A DNA stretch of 64,000 bases from Ignelater luminosus (taxonomy: Eukaryota; Arthropoda; Insecta; Coleoptera; Elateridae), in NCBI GenBank assembly GCA_011009095.1, contig VTPC01000450.1:32936-96935 (forward strand), read 5' to 3'. The notes under the pieces are model-generated. The model ran no database searches, was not told the DNA's origin, and worked only from the letters and a program-made list of their open reading frames with translations. Positions 24,101 through 34,357 of this stretch are shown one piece after another. A program made the position numbers and the translations under genes. The first letter of the stretch is position 1. Every line of letters starts with the position of its first letter.

Positions 24101-25823
24101 ATTATGAAACTTGCAACACTTCAACATTCGGATACACTTTAATTAGCTAATGTCTCTTTCTTTTTTTTTTTGTTATGGCGTAATACTCATTCAAGAATCG
24201 GCAAACCATCGGCGCTCTTTTTGTACTGTCCAAATGGAAAAACTAAAAATGTGGTTTATTACAAAGCTTTACAATAAAGTATATAAATTCTTAAGATTTT
24301 TCTTTTATTTTAATCGTAATTTAATTTCGAAATGGAAAATTGTCTTATTTTTTTCATTAGGTACTCCACCCATGCGAAGCCGGGGCGGGCAGCTAGTTTT
24401 ACATAAAATAGTGACCAACTCCGAATTAACATTTTTCCATAAGAGACTGAACAACAAATATGTGTTTTGGGATCTTCATAAAATTAATTATTTTCCACTT
24501 ATCATTCTCGTCATTGGTCTAAAAATTATTTTAAACGTTTTATCAAAAGGAAATGTTTTCTAGATCTACATTGAACTATACTGAATGCATTGCATTTGTT
24601 CTATGTTATACAATACTGCAAAATGCTTATGCGCTGTCAGTGAGGAAATAACACTAAACTGAAACAGCTAGTCAAATTATCTTTTAAAATATGTAGGCAC
24701 CTTCATTAATATCTCACTTTAATAATTAATAGCATCGTGTTAATTTTCATTAATAATATTATCTAAATAATTTAATAAATTATTATGGTAGTTTTGTCTT
24801 CGATTATAATGTGGATATACTATGTTGACTGGCATGCAGCAGAAGTTCTTCCTTAAGTTTTTAATCTATTCATTCATAATGCCCTAATAAAACAAAGAGT
24901 TTGCAAATAAATTTTTAAGCTTATAAGATTGAGTCAGTTAATTAATCTGACCAGTCTTACAAAAGTAACAATATCTCTACTTTTTACAACTGCAAATTGT
25001 TGTAAAGGGTCTAATAGCAATTAATACCTCTACATGTAGAACTTTTAAATTAAAATCAATGGTCATCTTCCAGAATCAAATATGACTAAATTTGAGTATT
25101 TATAAACTTTCGCCATTTATATTAATATTGTTGTTGAAACTATTAAGTAATGCTGAATAAACAAGCTCCTTTTGAATATCAAATAATAGATTAATAATAT
25201 ACCATATTTTCCAACAAATAATATACTCTTACCAGAATGAACACACTGATGATAAAATTGTTTAACATCTCTTAAAGGTTTAATCAACTTTTCAGACCCA
25301 CTTCTTTTATAAGCTCGTATAAGTTCCGCTTCAACAATTTTCTTATTTTCTAATGCAACTAAAGCTCTAGTTTGGTCACTTGGAATTTCCACATGTTTCA
25401 TGAAATTTCCACAAGTAAAATTATAAAAATCATCACAAGGACTTATCGAACTATCCATATTGCGTAGTATTCGGGCAGCTAAAAATAATGTATAAGTAAT
25501 ATTATCCATTATTTTAATTTTACTAATGTAAAACCTTGTGCTAAACACTGGCGTGAGTTGCATACTTTACCATTATGATATTGCCCATAAGAATATTGCT
25601 TAGTCTTATTCTGCTGCTGGTCAGTACCCTTTGCCATAAATATTATTTTGTACATAATTGCAATGACAGCAACTATGATAAAAATAACAGCTAAACATGC
25701 AATTATTATTGTAAATATACGTCTAATTTGATATGCACTAAAAAATAAATACAATTACATTACACAAAACTACTTATATTTGTAAATAACATACCGTTGT
25801 GCGCTATAATCTTCTTCTTCCAT
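15169..25823 (-). CDS. Neprilysin-like M13 zinc metalloprotease, 743 aa, 12 exons
   Basis: Exons (minus): 25795-25823, 25535-25737, 25233-25478, 18593-18801, 18363-18533, 18089-18309, 17877-18035, 17656-17799, 16101-16197, 15873-16038, 15541-15810, 15169-15485; total 2232 nt with all phases matching. It is a type II membrane peptidase: short cytosolic N-terminus, one hydrophobic segment at about residues 17-40, then an ectodomain that cleaves small extracellular peptides. The Cys-rich neck reads CLAQAARILRNMDSS then PCDDFYNFTCGNF. VNAFY at 537-541 matches the substrate-binding Asn-Ala of neprilysin. The zinc site is complete: HELSH at 579-583 and the third ligand Glu640 in ENMAD. His705 and Arg711 in TDVHSVGNFR match the transition-state residues. 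It ends in CTIW, the family's Cys-x-x-Trp. The length is like that of human neprilysin (750). Several paralogues exist in insects; I cannot say which one this is. Intron 3 is 6.4 kb and full of transposons. Confidence 0.95.
16198..17655. other. Neprilysin intron 9 with hAT-like end and minisatellite
   Basis: This 1.46 kb intron holds an AGAGCCCTGCACGGGCC motif at 16270-16286, typical of one terminus of insect hAT elements, followed by the minisatellite listed separately. I do not see the opposite terminus. An open frame on the minus strand at 17109-17393 has no recognisable family. Confidence 0.45.
16446..16606. repeat. Degenerate minisatellite, ~27 bp unit, 6 copies
   Basis: Six consecutive units of 26-28 bp, each opening GTTCAGTATAAAAAT or a variant and ending in a TGTYCAA/TGTACGA-like tail, run head-to-tail. 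Unit lengths by eye are 28, 27, 27, 27, 26 and 26 bp. Confidence 0.65.
19210..19603. repeat. Long palindrome with ~190 bp arms
   Basis: The left arm (about 19210-19396) and right arm (about 19423-19603) are reverse complements with a modest number of mismatches and a loop of about 26 bp. Shared landmarks are AGTAAAATCGAATTTCTCAA, AAGGTCGTATGTCATCTCAA, AAACCTTTTTTGTCATAAAA and TTTCTGAGATACA. A transcript of this intron would form a long hairpin. Confidence 0.85.
20541..20732. repeat. TIR repeat R3, copy 1 (copy 2 at 58626-58776)
   Basis: Ends are imperfect inverted repeats: GATGTATCGGGGGATACAGT on the left against the complement of ACTGTTGTACCCCCAAGG...CGTCGTC on the right. The core TTTTTCATCCTTTATTA is shared with the second copy at 58.6 kb. 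Size about 190 bp, non-coding, consistent with a MITE. Confidence 0.65.
20795..21110 (-). repeat. Dispersed repeat R2, copy 2
   Basis: Inverted counterpart of 11300-11665, sharing the same order of landmarks on the opposite strand. It abuts the R3 element, so the two may belong to one composite unit in this copy. Confidence 0.65.
21263..22651. mobile_element. DNA-transposon-like element with ~70 bp terminal inverted repeats
   Basis: The left end (AAATATAAACTGACCAGCAA, then ACTGGCCACCCT and AAAACCACTT) is matched by the reverse complement of the right end (GTGGTTTT, AGGGTGGCCGG, CACTCAGTTTATATTT). The arms are about 70 bp. The 1.39 kb interior holds a short tandem repeat but no transposase that I recognise, so it is a non-autonomous element. 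The TSD could not be settled by eye. Confidence 0.75.
21460..21775. repeat. Tandem repeat of ~107-120 bp inside the TIR element
   Basis: About three units share AAAATGGCGGATCC or variants, GACAAGAT, TTGAGTCGCTTGATTGGGCT, AAAATGAATT and CATATTTCTGAGGTCGCTAAT. The anchor AAAATGA recurs at about 21534, 21641 and 21761. The short open frames read here are artefacts of the repeat. Confidence 0.8.
23633..24396 (+). mobile_element. Non-autonomous Helitron, 764 bp
   Basis: Begins TCTTCTATATAAATAAAAAT, the usual 5' terminus of insect Helitrons, preceded by A. It ends with a GC-rich stretch GCGAAGCCGGGGCGGGCAGCTAG followed by T: a terminal CTAG (CTRR) after a hairpin-capable segment, inserted between A and T as Helitrons do. 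No Rep/helicase frame is present, so it would depend on another copy. Confidence 0.85.
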
Positions 25824-25994
25824 TTTGTAAGTTCATGAATAGTGTCATCTTGTAAAACCACTATTTTAGATGTCACTGAAATGTCAATCAATTATTATGT
25901 CAAATAAAACAAACTTGATACATTTATGTTTGTTTACTTAAAATATCTATAGCTTCTTTGTTACATAAGTATCTATCAACTATTTCTTATTACA

Positions 25995-28355
25995 TTAATT
26001 ACGAAGAGATTTTAAAACATTAGATAATGTCTCAATAGATTCCAAGTGCAAAGGATTGTCTTTATCAAGCTGTTGAGCTAAATTAGTAACACATACACTA
26101 AACATCTGTAACTGTGGCGTATTACTTTGAAGCCATACACGTGGAAGGATGTGACTAATTAATCCAACTTTTGATACCGAATCAGTTAACTGACATACTT
26201 TTACAGCACTAAGCAAATAACGATTAAGTAAAGCATTAAGAGCTAGATCTTTTAATGTATTATCATTAAGAATTCCCTGCCAACTTGTTATATTTCGTAA
26301 TAGTTTTAAACCACTTGCAAACTGTCTTTGGAAAAATGAAGATTTACTTTCAGATAATTTCAATGTAATTGGTATAAATACATCATTTTCTAATGCACCT
26401 TTTAATTTATGTAAAATGGCGTTAAATAGATTCTGCAATGTCTTGCTGGCTGGCCCTAATGTTGGAAAGCGGCGAATATAACGACTTAGAATTCCAACAA
26501 GTCGAAGTGTTTGAGAACTAGACAGCGGATCCCAACATCGATCTACTAATTGATCTAATTTTGGTATTATTATTTTTTCAACTATCGTAGGAAGTAAGTT
26601 AATATCTGGATCTTGAGTTAATGCAGATTCAGTCTCATCATCATGTAAACCATATAAAGCTAAAGTACGATACCACTCCAGTTTTTCTAATTCTGCTGAG
26701 TCAGTGAGTGGATCCCAAAATACAAGACTTAAACGTATTAATGGTCCCACAACACGTGGTAAGCATAATGTAGCATAGGCTTCAGTATAAGTACTCATAT
26801 CTGTTTCTCTCCATTGCTCAAATCGAATCAATATATTTGCCACTGATGAATACTCTTCTACCACATCTTCAAATACTTCCTGTATTTCATTTTCAATTTG
26901 TTCCCTTTCCTTATCAAAACTGAGCATATCTTGTTGAGTTATTTCATCATCGCTTGACATTCCTTCAACGTGACGTGGTTGCCCCTGTTGTTCCCTAGCT
27001 CTTCGACGCCTTGATCTTCGACCTTCTCTTTCTGCTGCTCTCCGAACTTTTTCTTCATCCTCAGCACCTCTACGAACTATTCCCTTCCCCATATTAGTAA
27101 GTTCCTCTGCTTGATCACGAACATCTTGTCGTCTCCTTTCAATAAGCCACTCTGCTTTATGCGCCATTAAATTTAAAGCACGTTGTTCTAAATCTGCTAT
27201 AACCCCTACTTTCTCATCTAAACACTCTACAAGATCAGTTATGTATCCTCGTAATTCTTGATAAAATCTAAATCTTTCAGCTGCAATAGGAGCACGCCTT
27301 TTAAGTTCTTCTAACTCTTCATTCACTTGAACAAGATCTTCTTGCACTTGCTGCAATTGTTTAGCATGTAATTTCCGTGATGTACACACAGATTCAAACT
27401 TTTCTCGCAATTTTTCAATAATTGCTTCTGGTGTACGTTGAGTGTTCGGATCAACCACTGCAGGCACACTCTGAAGTGATGAATTAACTAGGGGTTCATA
27501 CTCTTCGTAAACATATTCTGGTTGGATACTAGCTGCTGAAGCTCCTGTTACACCTTTCCTGATTTGTTGATTTTCCCACTCATCTATTTCTTGATCTGCT
27601 TCTTGATCAGATTCTTGAGCAGCTAAAAATTGTTCTCTCCTTCTTTCTTGATCTCGTATTGCTGGATTTGCATCCATATCGATACGTTCTTCATCACTTG
27701 CTTCATCTTGATCATCCTCATGACGCATACGGCCAGTATCTTCTGGTTCTTCATCTTCTAATGGAACAAAATCACCCCCTAATTCCCGTGCCCTTTGTCT
27801 TCTTTTTCTGGCTGCATGAATCATTGCTGCATCTGGAATTACTCCAGATTCAAGAACTATTTTAACATTATCCGGTTTAGAAAACCTATGTCTGTTAGGT
27901 TCCTCTTCTTCTTCAGATGATAAATCATTCTTTCCAGCGCAAAGTGCATCTCTTCCACTAAGTATAAGAGGTGGTGTTGGAGCTTTATGACTAGAATTTA
28001 CCTTCATTATTAAGTCATCTGTCACAATCTCAGTTACGGGTTCTTTGGGCCTAACCACCTCCTTTTCTGGCTTATTTTCTTTTTTCTTCTGCCGTTCTTT
28101 CTCAAACAGTCGCATTATTCTTTTACTATGTGAAGACTTTTTCACTTGGAACACTTCACCTTCTTCTTCTGTTTCGAAACTAAGTAAAGGTTGTTTTTTG
28201 TGAACATTTTTCGACTTATCCTTCTTTTTAACACTAGTTTCCCTTTCTGCAGGTGCAATCTCTTCAACATCCATTGCTTGTTCGTCATCTTCATCGTCAT
28301 GTTCAGTAAATACACGTCTTTGTATGGATTTTTTCGGTTTTCTAAAGAGCGACAT
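25995..28355 (-). CDS. PAXBP1: PAX3/7-binding protein 1 homologue (GCFC family), 786 aa, single exon
   Basis: One uninterrupted minus-strand frame. I start at the ATG at 28355 (MSLFRKPKKS) because it matches the family N-terminus; an in-frame ATG 24 codons upstream (28427) is unlikely. PAXBP1 is a nuclear protein of the GC-rich-sequence-binding-factor family; in vertebrates it links PAX3/PAX7 to H3K4 methylation, and family relatives act in spliceosome disassembly. Recognisable blocks: LLSFETEEEGEVFQVKKSSH, VIPDAAMIHAARKRRQRARE, ENQQIRKG, a coiled coil around residues 330-390, the Arg-rich REGRRSRRRRAREQQ, GMSSDDE, and the C-terminal domain with LCLPRVVGPLIRL, LLPTIVEKIIIPKL and WDPLSS. Length is 786 against about 917 in human, mainly a shorter N-terminal half. 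It lies 171 bp upstream of the neprilysin start, same strand. Confidence 0.93.
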   Translation of the reverse strand: MSLFRKPKKSIQRRVFTEHDDEDDEQAMDVEEIAPAERETSVKKKDKSKNVHKKQPLLSFETEEEGEVFQVKKSSHSKRIMRLFEKERQKKKENKPEKEVVRPKEPVTEIVTDDLIMKVNSSHKAPTPPLILSGRDALCAGKNDLSSEEEEEPNRHRFSKPDNVKIVLESGVIPDAAMIHAARKRRQRARELGGDFVPLEDEEPEDTGRMRHEDDQDEASDEERIDMDANPAIRDQERRREQFLAAQESDQEADQEIDEWENQQIRKGVTGASAASIQPEYVYEEYEPLVNSSLQSVPAVVDPNTQRTPEAIIEKLREKFESVCTSRKLHAKQLQQVQEDLVQVNEELEELKRRAPIAAERFRFYQELRGYITDLVECLDEKVGVIADLEQRALNLMAHKAEWLIERRRQDVRDQAEELTNMGKGIVRRGAEDEEKVRRAAEREGRRSRRRRAREQQGQPRHVEGMSSDDEITQQDMLSFDKEREQIENEIQEVFEDVVEEYSSVANILIRFEQWRETDMSTYTEAYATLCLPRVVGPLIRLSLVFWDPLTDSAELEKLEWYRTLALYGLHDDETESALTQDPDINLLPTIVEKIIIPKLDQLVDRCWDPLSSSQTLRLVGILSRYIRRFPTLGPASKTLQNLFNAILHKLKGALENDVFIPITLKLSESKSSFFQRQFASGLKLLRNITSWQGILNDNTLKDLALNALLNRYLLSAVKVCQLTDSVSKVGLISHILPRVWLQSNTPQLQMFSVCVTNLAQQLDKDNPLHLESIETLSNVLKSLRN

Positions 28356-28771
28356 TATGCGACACTTGTAATTACAACAATGATTGATTAAGTTTAATTC
28401 GTTTAATTTTAATATCAACAGCGACACCTTAATTTGCTATAACTTGTCAACATAGAAATTGAGGTTAATGCTGTTAATTCCGAAAATTTATGAATTTTGC
28501 TTGGGTTATCTGACATACAGAACATAATGTCTACTGGAGTGGATAAAATATAATGGTCATCTTATATAATTAAATGATTTTTTTACAGTGTCGTTAAACT
28601 AGTTTACGTCACAATAAATAAATTAACTTTAATTAGATAGGAGATTATTATAATTATTAATATTATCAATACAAACCTTAGATCTATTTATTATACCACA
28701 TAATCATAAGATTTAACAGACTTTACAAGTTACACAATAACTAAAGCTTTTCTTAATCCTAATAGTCTTCT
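28356..28771. other. Intergenic between D2HGDH copy A and PAXBP1
   Basis: Holds the PAXBP1 promoter and the 3' end of D2HGDH copy A by position. A minus-strand AATAAA occurs at 28687-28692, about 80 bp past the D2HGDH-A stop codon, and is a good polyadenylation signal. Confidence 0.5.
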
Positions 28772-31700
28772 TTATTCTCTAGGTAACACTTTATAAGGAT
28801 TTAAAATTCCCTTAGGATCTAATACATCCTTTAAATCTTGCATAAGGTTAATCGCTGCATTACTTTTTGCTAGATGAAGATATTTTGCTTTCAGGAAACC
28901 TATACCATGTTCAGCACTGATACTACCATTCATTTCAATAACTTTTTCAAATATATAAGGTTCTATAAAACTTTTTATTTCAGGACTATATTTTTTAACT
29001 GTAATCTGTAAGTGCAAATTTCCATCTCCTGAAAATATTTACTCGTGAGATTACTTTATTACTTCTGTTATTTTTAGCAGTTATTACCTAAATGACCAAA
29101 TCCAAAAACTCGATGCGCTTTGTTTCCCATATACTCCCTTATTTCCTTTACTAGCGTGTAGTAATTTTGCAATGGTAATGTGACGTCATACAAGAAAACA
29201 TAACCATCTTTATGAAAAGCTTCAGGTATGCGTTCTCTAATATTCCAAATAGCCTAAAACAACTCGCCATTACAAAAAAAAGTTTTTTGAGAAATAAGTT
29301 GCAATTACTTGACACTTTGATGGTTCTGAAGTAACGGTTCCATTTAAAACAAAATGTTTTACCAAGGATAAATCCAAAAACGTATTTAGTTTTTCAAGAT
29401 CATGTTTTTCATTGCTGCCTGAAGTTTCTATAATTAAATAAAATGGATAGTCACCAATTGGAGAAGGTAAATGTAAATGTTCATTCACTAACTGCATTGT
29501 TGGTGTATCCATAACTTCTACAGCTGACAAAATTTCACCTAGACTATGTTTGGCCAGTTTGTATGCTTTCAGTACTTTTTCATAAGTCTGTAATCCTGAA
29601 ATACCATTATTAAAACTAAACTTTTCAAATTTGTTTTGTCATTACCAAGAAAAGCTAAATTAATAGACTTAGGTTTTGGTGGACATTGTATTGCTACTTT
29701 AGTAACAAAACCTAAAGTTCCTTCAGATCCAATAAACAAATGTTTTAAATGATAGCCAGTATTATCCTTTTTCAGTGTGTTGAGGCAGTCTAATATTTCT
29801 CCATCTGCTTTTACCTAAAATCATTTTAATGTTTTAGTATAGTTTTAGAAACAAATGCTTTCACTATTCCCACCACTTCTAAGCCTAATACATTTCCATG
29901 CAGATTTCCATACCGTAACAACCTCAAACCACCAGCATTAGTAGAAACATTACCTCCTATATGACAAGATCCTTTGGCACCTAAATCTAATGGTATCATC
30001 AGATCTTTCTTATTTACATAATTGTTAAGGTTTTCCAATATACAACCAGCTTGACAAACTAAAACCCCTGAAAATAAACTTAAGTGAAATAATTGTAAAA
30101 CTTTTAAATACTTCAAAAACATACCAGAAGTATCATCTAGACTAATTATTTCATTCATTAGGTCTGTATTTATAACAATTTCATCGAAAATGGGCACTGA
30201 AGCGCCAACCATGCTTGTGTTTCCTCCTTGTGGACATACCGCTAAACGATTTTGGTTACAGAACGATAATATATGTGATACCTCTTCTGTTGTTTTAGGT
30301 CTAAGGACGATACTGCTGTTACCTGCAATATTAAAGATTACATTTATCACACGTTATTGGTTATAAAGAGAAATGTATGTGTTGTTTTATTTATTGTTAA
30401 TCTTAATTTATTTTTAGATAAGTTTTACTTAATTATTATGCGACACTTGTTGCTTCTAAACAATAGCGTCCGTTAGAGCCTCTAGATGGACACTTCTGGC
30501 ACTCTCGTCAGTAGCTTCGAGTAGCTCCTGGTAGCTAGTAGTAGCAAGGCTGTGATATTTAGTACAATTTTATCTTTTCTGATACTTTCAAGATTTAGTA
30601 CACTTTCACTTAATAATCTTAATACACATATGTTTTTTACTAAAAGAATAAAATGAAAATATTGATAACGTCGCATTTTCGTTGTTCAATATTTAGTGTT
30701 TTGTTTACGAGTTTGCAAGACTGGTTTAGACCACGTGACCATGGTTCAACACAGAAGGGTTTAGTACTTTATTTAGTACTATTTTATCATAGAAGTTGGT
30801 AGTCCTCAAGTGTAGTATGTTGAATCTTGTAGATAGACGTATAGACGACATAGTCATATTGATTCGAGATTAAAAGATTCATTTTTCATCGATTTTAGCT
30901 TGCAAAGTATTTACCAATTTGAATATTAAATCCTTGATATTGCATTTTGGTATCATTACGATTCGTGTTGACGACTTTTACCTGGATCACTCCGAGCGGT
31001 TCTTTTGATCTTTCGTCTTCCTGGTTTTTGGTCTGCGCACGCTAAACTGTAGACCGCGCGCTTGTAGGGGAGGTTAGATATGCAATTGATATTCAAATTT
31101 CACAAATGTAACTTATCATTTATCAACATTGAACAATTTCATTAATTCACTTACAGAATATGCAAGTTGATTTCACTCAAATAATACAAGCTTTTATGAG
31201 ATTATTTCTTTGAAGGTTAAGGTTAGGTTTTTTACCCCTCTACTTCTGGACAGAAAATAGTGGTTTGCGCATAGACCGCGAGTTTCTTGAAGTGGAAGAC
31301 AAAATGTAGGGGAAGTGATCCAACTGGTTCTGTAAGGTATAAACTGTGAAAACGGTATCTCGGTATATCTTTAAATTTCCAATAGAAGTCGAAACGATCG
31401 TGTTTTTTTCCAATAAAATTACCATTTTCTTTAAATTTATTGGACATTTGTTATACTTATTTATGAACCTTCGCTATAGGCAAAAAATGTCTAAACACAT
31501 CAACTTTAGTATCAAGAAGGGGACTTTATGGCATAAATTTTGTTGATAGCCACCCCTCCAAAAACCCAAACAGCAAGTATACAAATAGATCGAAAAACGA
31601 TTTATCATTTTCTAGATCTTAAAAAGTTCTAGGATAGTTCTGATTCTTGGATGTACGATCCCTACTGAAATTCGATAAGTATCATGCACCGTTTTCTAAA

Positions 31701-32973
31701 GATAAGATGTATCTTGACCCGTAATGCCCAAAATCAAACAGTTTGAGTATGTATGCTGTATTTGCAGACGTCTCGTCATTGTTTTAAATCGACAAGGTTG
31801 ATCTTGAGAGGCATCAAAACACCATTTGAGGCATTTACTTATATGGTACTCGTGTATAAAATCGCTACCAAAACAAATTTTTCCTATTTCCAGTGGCAAC
31901 GGTAGAAAGTCCTTTAAATCTAGGCAAAGAATATTCATAGTAAGAGAACCAAAAGAGTTACGAGGATAACATTAGGACGGGTGAAGACAAAAGGTGGTCA
32001 TTATAAAGGTACGACACTTAGTACTAGATTGCAAAATTCATGAAAATCCTAAAATTGTCCAAATCACTAAATATTCCTGATATTTATAGGAACGGACTTT
32101 GACATCATAATATTTTTGCTTTTCGAGATAAGCCTCTAAATTTGTTAAGATGCCTTTTATTTATTTTCACGTATGTCTGATTATAATATGCGTGTATTAG
32201 TAATTGTTTCTTTTCTTTGATAATTCGGTGTATTACTTCTCTTACAACTACAGTAAATTTTCTTTGTTGTTTTTGTCGTTATTTAACATTTGCTAAAGCT
32301 CTTAGGATTCCTCAGATATTTTCAGTGATCAAGTTGTATTGTGTTTGAGAATTATCCAAGCTGTGTATCTTCTTTAAGATATACAAAACTGGAATTTGTT
32401 AGGGCCCTACTTGACGATTTGGGTGGGTTCCAACTACTGTTACGCCACTGAACAGATTTATATCATTCTAATTTTAGTATCTATGTACCTCTATAAACAA
32501 TACTTATGATTATTGTTATTATGTTTAAGTACATTTGATAAACTGGTTTTACAGTCAAGGTCTTTTTACGTATATTTGAACAAACTTTTCAACATTCTCT
32601 GTAAATCTGATCTAAACGTAATAACGTAAATATTAATTCAATTATAAAGAATTATAAAAAATCGAATCATACAAACCTCTTAGATGTCTAAACCAATCCA
32701 CATTATAACGTTCTAGGTCAGACACATTCACAATAACTCGTTGCTCTCCAAGAAGTTGATAAAAGAATTGAATATGATTTTCTTCAAGAGTATTGTAGTA
32801 TCCTCGCGTGACATTAAAATTATTCTAAATTAAATATATAAATAATTAAACGTAATTTAATATTACTTACATACCTTTGTGAAATCAGGTCTGGTATGAA
32901 GTTTTGCGTTTCTTAGTACAATATAAGTGTTTACAAAACACGAATTTACACATTTTCTTACACTTCCGAACAT
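28772..32973 (-). CDS. D-2-hydroxyglutarate dehydrogenase paralogue A (505 aa, active site altered)
   Basis: Exons (minus): 32875-32973, 32677-32824, 30125-30322, 29874-30067, 29646-29814, 29309-29595, 29088-29253, 28772-29028; 1518 nt, full frame. The family is the FAD-dependent mitochondrial enzyme that oxidises D-2-hydroxyglutarate to 2-oxoglutarate. The N-terminal 33 residues are basic and Ser/Cys-rich, fitting a mitochondrial presequence. The FAD half ([42 protein letters not shown]) and IETSGSN are intact, but the FAD loop reads [14 protein letters not shown], with Ser119 and Ala123 where the family has Gly. Zinc ligands His419, His426 and Glu460 are kept. Of the substrate contacts (human Arg386, Thr390, Lys401, Asn443), only Arg371 remains; the others are Pro375, Leu386 and Gln428. 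The donor after exon 4 is a weak GTGGGA. The open frame over eight exons argues against a simple pseudogene. Activity on D-2-hydroxyglutarate is doubtful. Confidence 0.92.
30323..32676. other. Intron 2 of D2HGDH-A (2.35 kb)
   Basis: No nested gene recognised. A GTTAGGTTTTT run lies near 31218. A single hAT-type end (GTTACGCCACTG) ends at 32453; no partner end was found. The remaining open frames have no family resemblance. Confidence 0.45.
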
Positions 32974-34357
32974 CGTTTACACTTATTAATTTTATATATA
33001 AATGCAAATATTTTCTCGAAAAAAATTAGGAAGGTAGCGTACTGCGCACACAATCGCAAACGCAATATCACCGACTTGTTTATTCCGTAGAAGTATATTG
33101 ATAAAAAAGAAAATTTTGGAATGTCACTGATGTGTTTACATTCATTCTAGATAACATTAGTTAAATGTAATTATATGACGTAGTAGAGCGAATTCATTAC
33201 GGAAATATAATTAATAAAATTATAGCCTAATTACCAGGTAGTTTTACCTGATAAAAAATGTTAGAAAGCTACAGATTGGTATACGTTTATGCGTTTTTTA
33301 ATATCATGCTATAGGGGCGGACTGGAGTATATTTGCTCGAGATGCTAAGGCTTATCCTTATCCTAAGGCCTGAGAATCTTTACAATATTATTACTTTAAA
33401 AAACAGTATAGGTACTCTAGCTTTTGACTTTTGAGATCTAAACGGTCCAAAAATACGTTGAAGGCAATAGGTTGTTGCAACATCATCGCACCTCACACTG
33501 CAATCCGTCCTTGATCATGTTAGATTCAGAGTTCGGACTATAACAGAACCAAAACAAAATTGGAGTTCCCTCTTTTGGTAAGTTTCTCAACATTTTGAAT
33601 AAATTTCAAAAATTCTTCAAATTTACACCAATATAACTGTTATCTTTTTAATTTCTTTTTTAATTTATACATTGTAGCTTCAAACGAAATGATCTTAATG
33701 ATTTGCTGAGTTATTATTCTGAAGGTTAGTTACGCAATATGCAAGAGCAGAGAGTACACTCCAATCAGGCAACTAAATAGATAAAACGTGGGTTTGCTTT
33801 TAAAAAGAATTAGCCGGAAGTAAGTGCCTAACTAATTGGGAATGCAGGGTAAATCCGAAATAAATAAAAATTAAATCAATTAGACCTAATTCGCAGAGAA
33901 TTAGATCTCTACAACGTATACCTACTAAGATGTCTTTTGGTTCCAAATCGAGGTATTTAAAAAGAAATCAGCTTTTGGCATATTTCATCGGTTTTGGCAT
34001 CGTCAGTGGAAGACATTCTTTAGACATTAAATTTACTTACTCTTCCGAATAAGAATTTGGAATTACAGTGTGAAAGTGTTGCGTTACTTTAAAAGTCTAG
34101 GAAGATTGAATTCTAAATGCACTAAGTAGTATTTCCAAATATTTTTCTGTCATTTGCTTTCTATATCACATAGGTAGTTATAGTCACGATAATTTTATAA
34201 AAATACACAGTAGAAGTTTTGATTTAAAAAGAAGTATAACTGGAAAACTTTATTTCTAATTACAAGATTACAGGCAAAGTAAAAAAGAAAAAACTTCAAA
34301 ATTACACAATAATTTACTTAAATCTAAACTAGAAATTCAATTAATACCGTTCTTGCT
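32974..34357. other. Upstream region of D2HGDH-A, no gene
   Basis: Contains the promoter of D2HGDH-A by position. A GGGGCGGACTGG motif at 33314-33325 resembles a hAT-type terminus, with a loosely matching CAATCCGTCC near 33500. Too weak to call an element. Confidence 0.4.

Larger units (their letters stand above)
18802..25232. other. Neprilysin intron 3 (6.4 kb), transposon nest
   Basis: Largest intron of the protease gene. In order it holds an ACAGGGTGT-bordered repeat near 18822, a long palindrome (19210-19603), a TIR repeat (20541-20732), an inverted copy of the R2 repeat (20795-21110), a 1.4 kb TIR element (21263-22651) and a Helitron (23633-24396). The stretches 22652-23632 and 24397-25232 show nothing recognisable. 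Confidence 0.7.

Noticed and set aside
27659..28391. Plus-strand frames opposite PAXBP1
   Set aside because: Antisense shadows of a strongly supported coding region with no domain content.
28356..28427. Upstream in-frame ATG for PAXBP1
   Set aside because: It would add 24 residues (MSLLILKLN...) not found in the family; the MSLFRKPKK start matches relatives.
33312..33515. hAT element suggested by GGGGCGGACTGG
   Set aside because: The opposite end matches poorly and no target duplication is visible.
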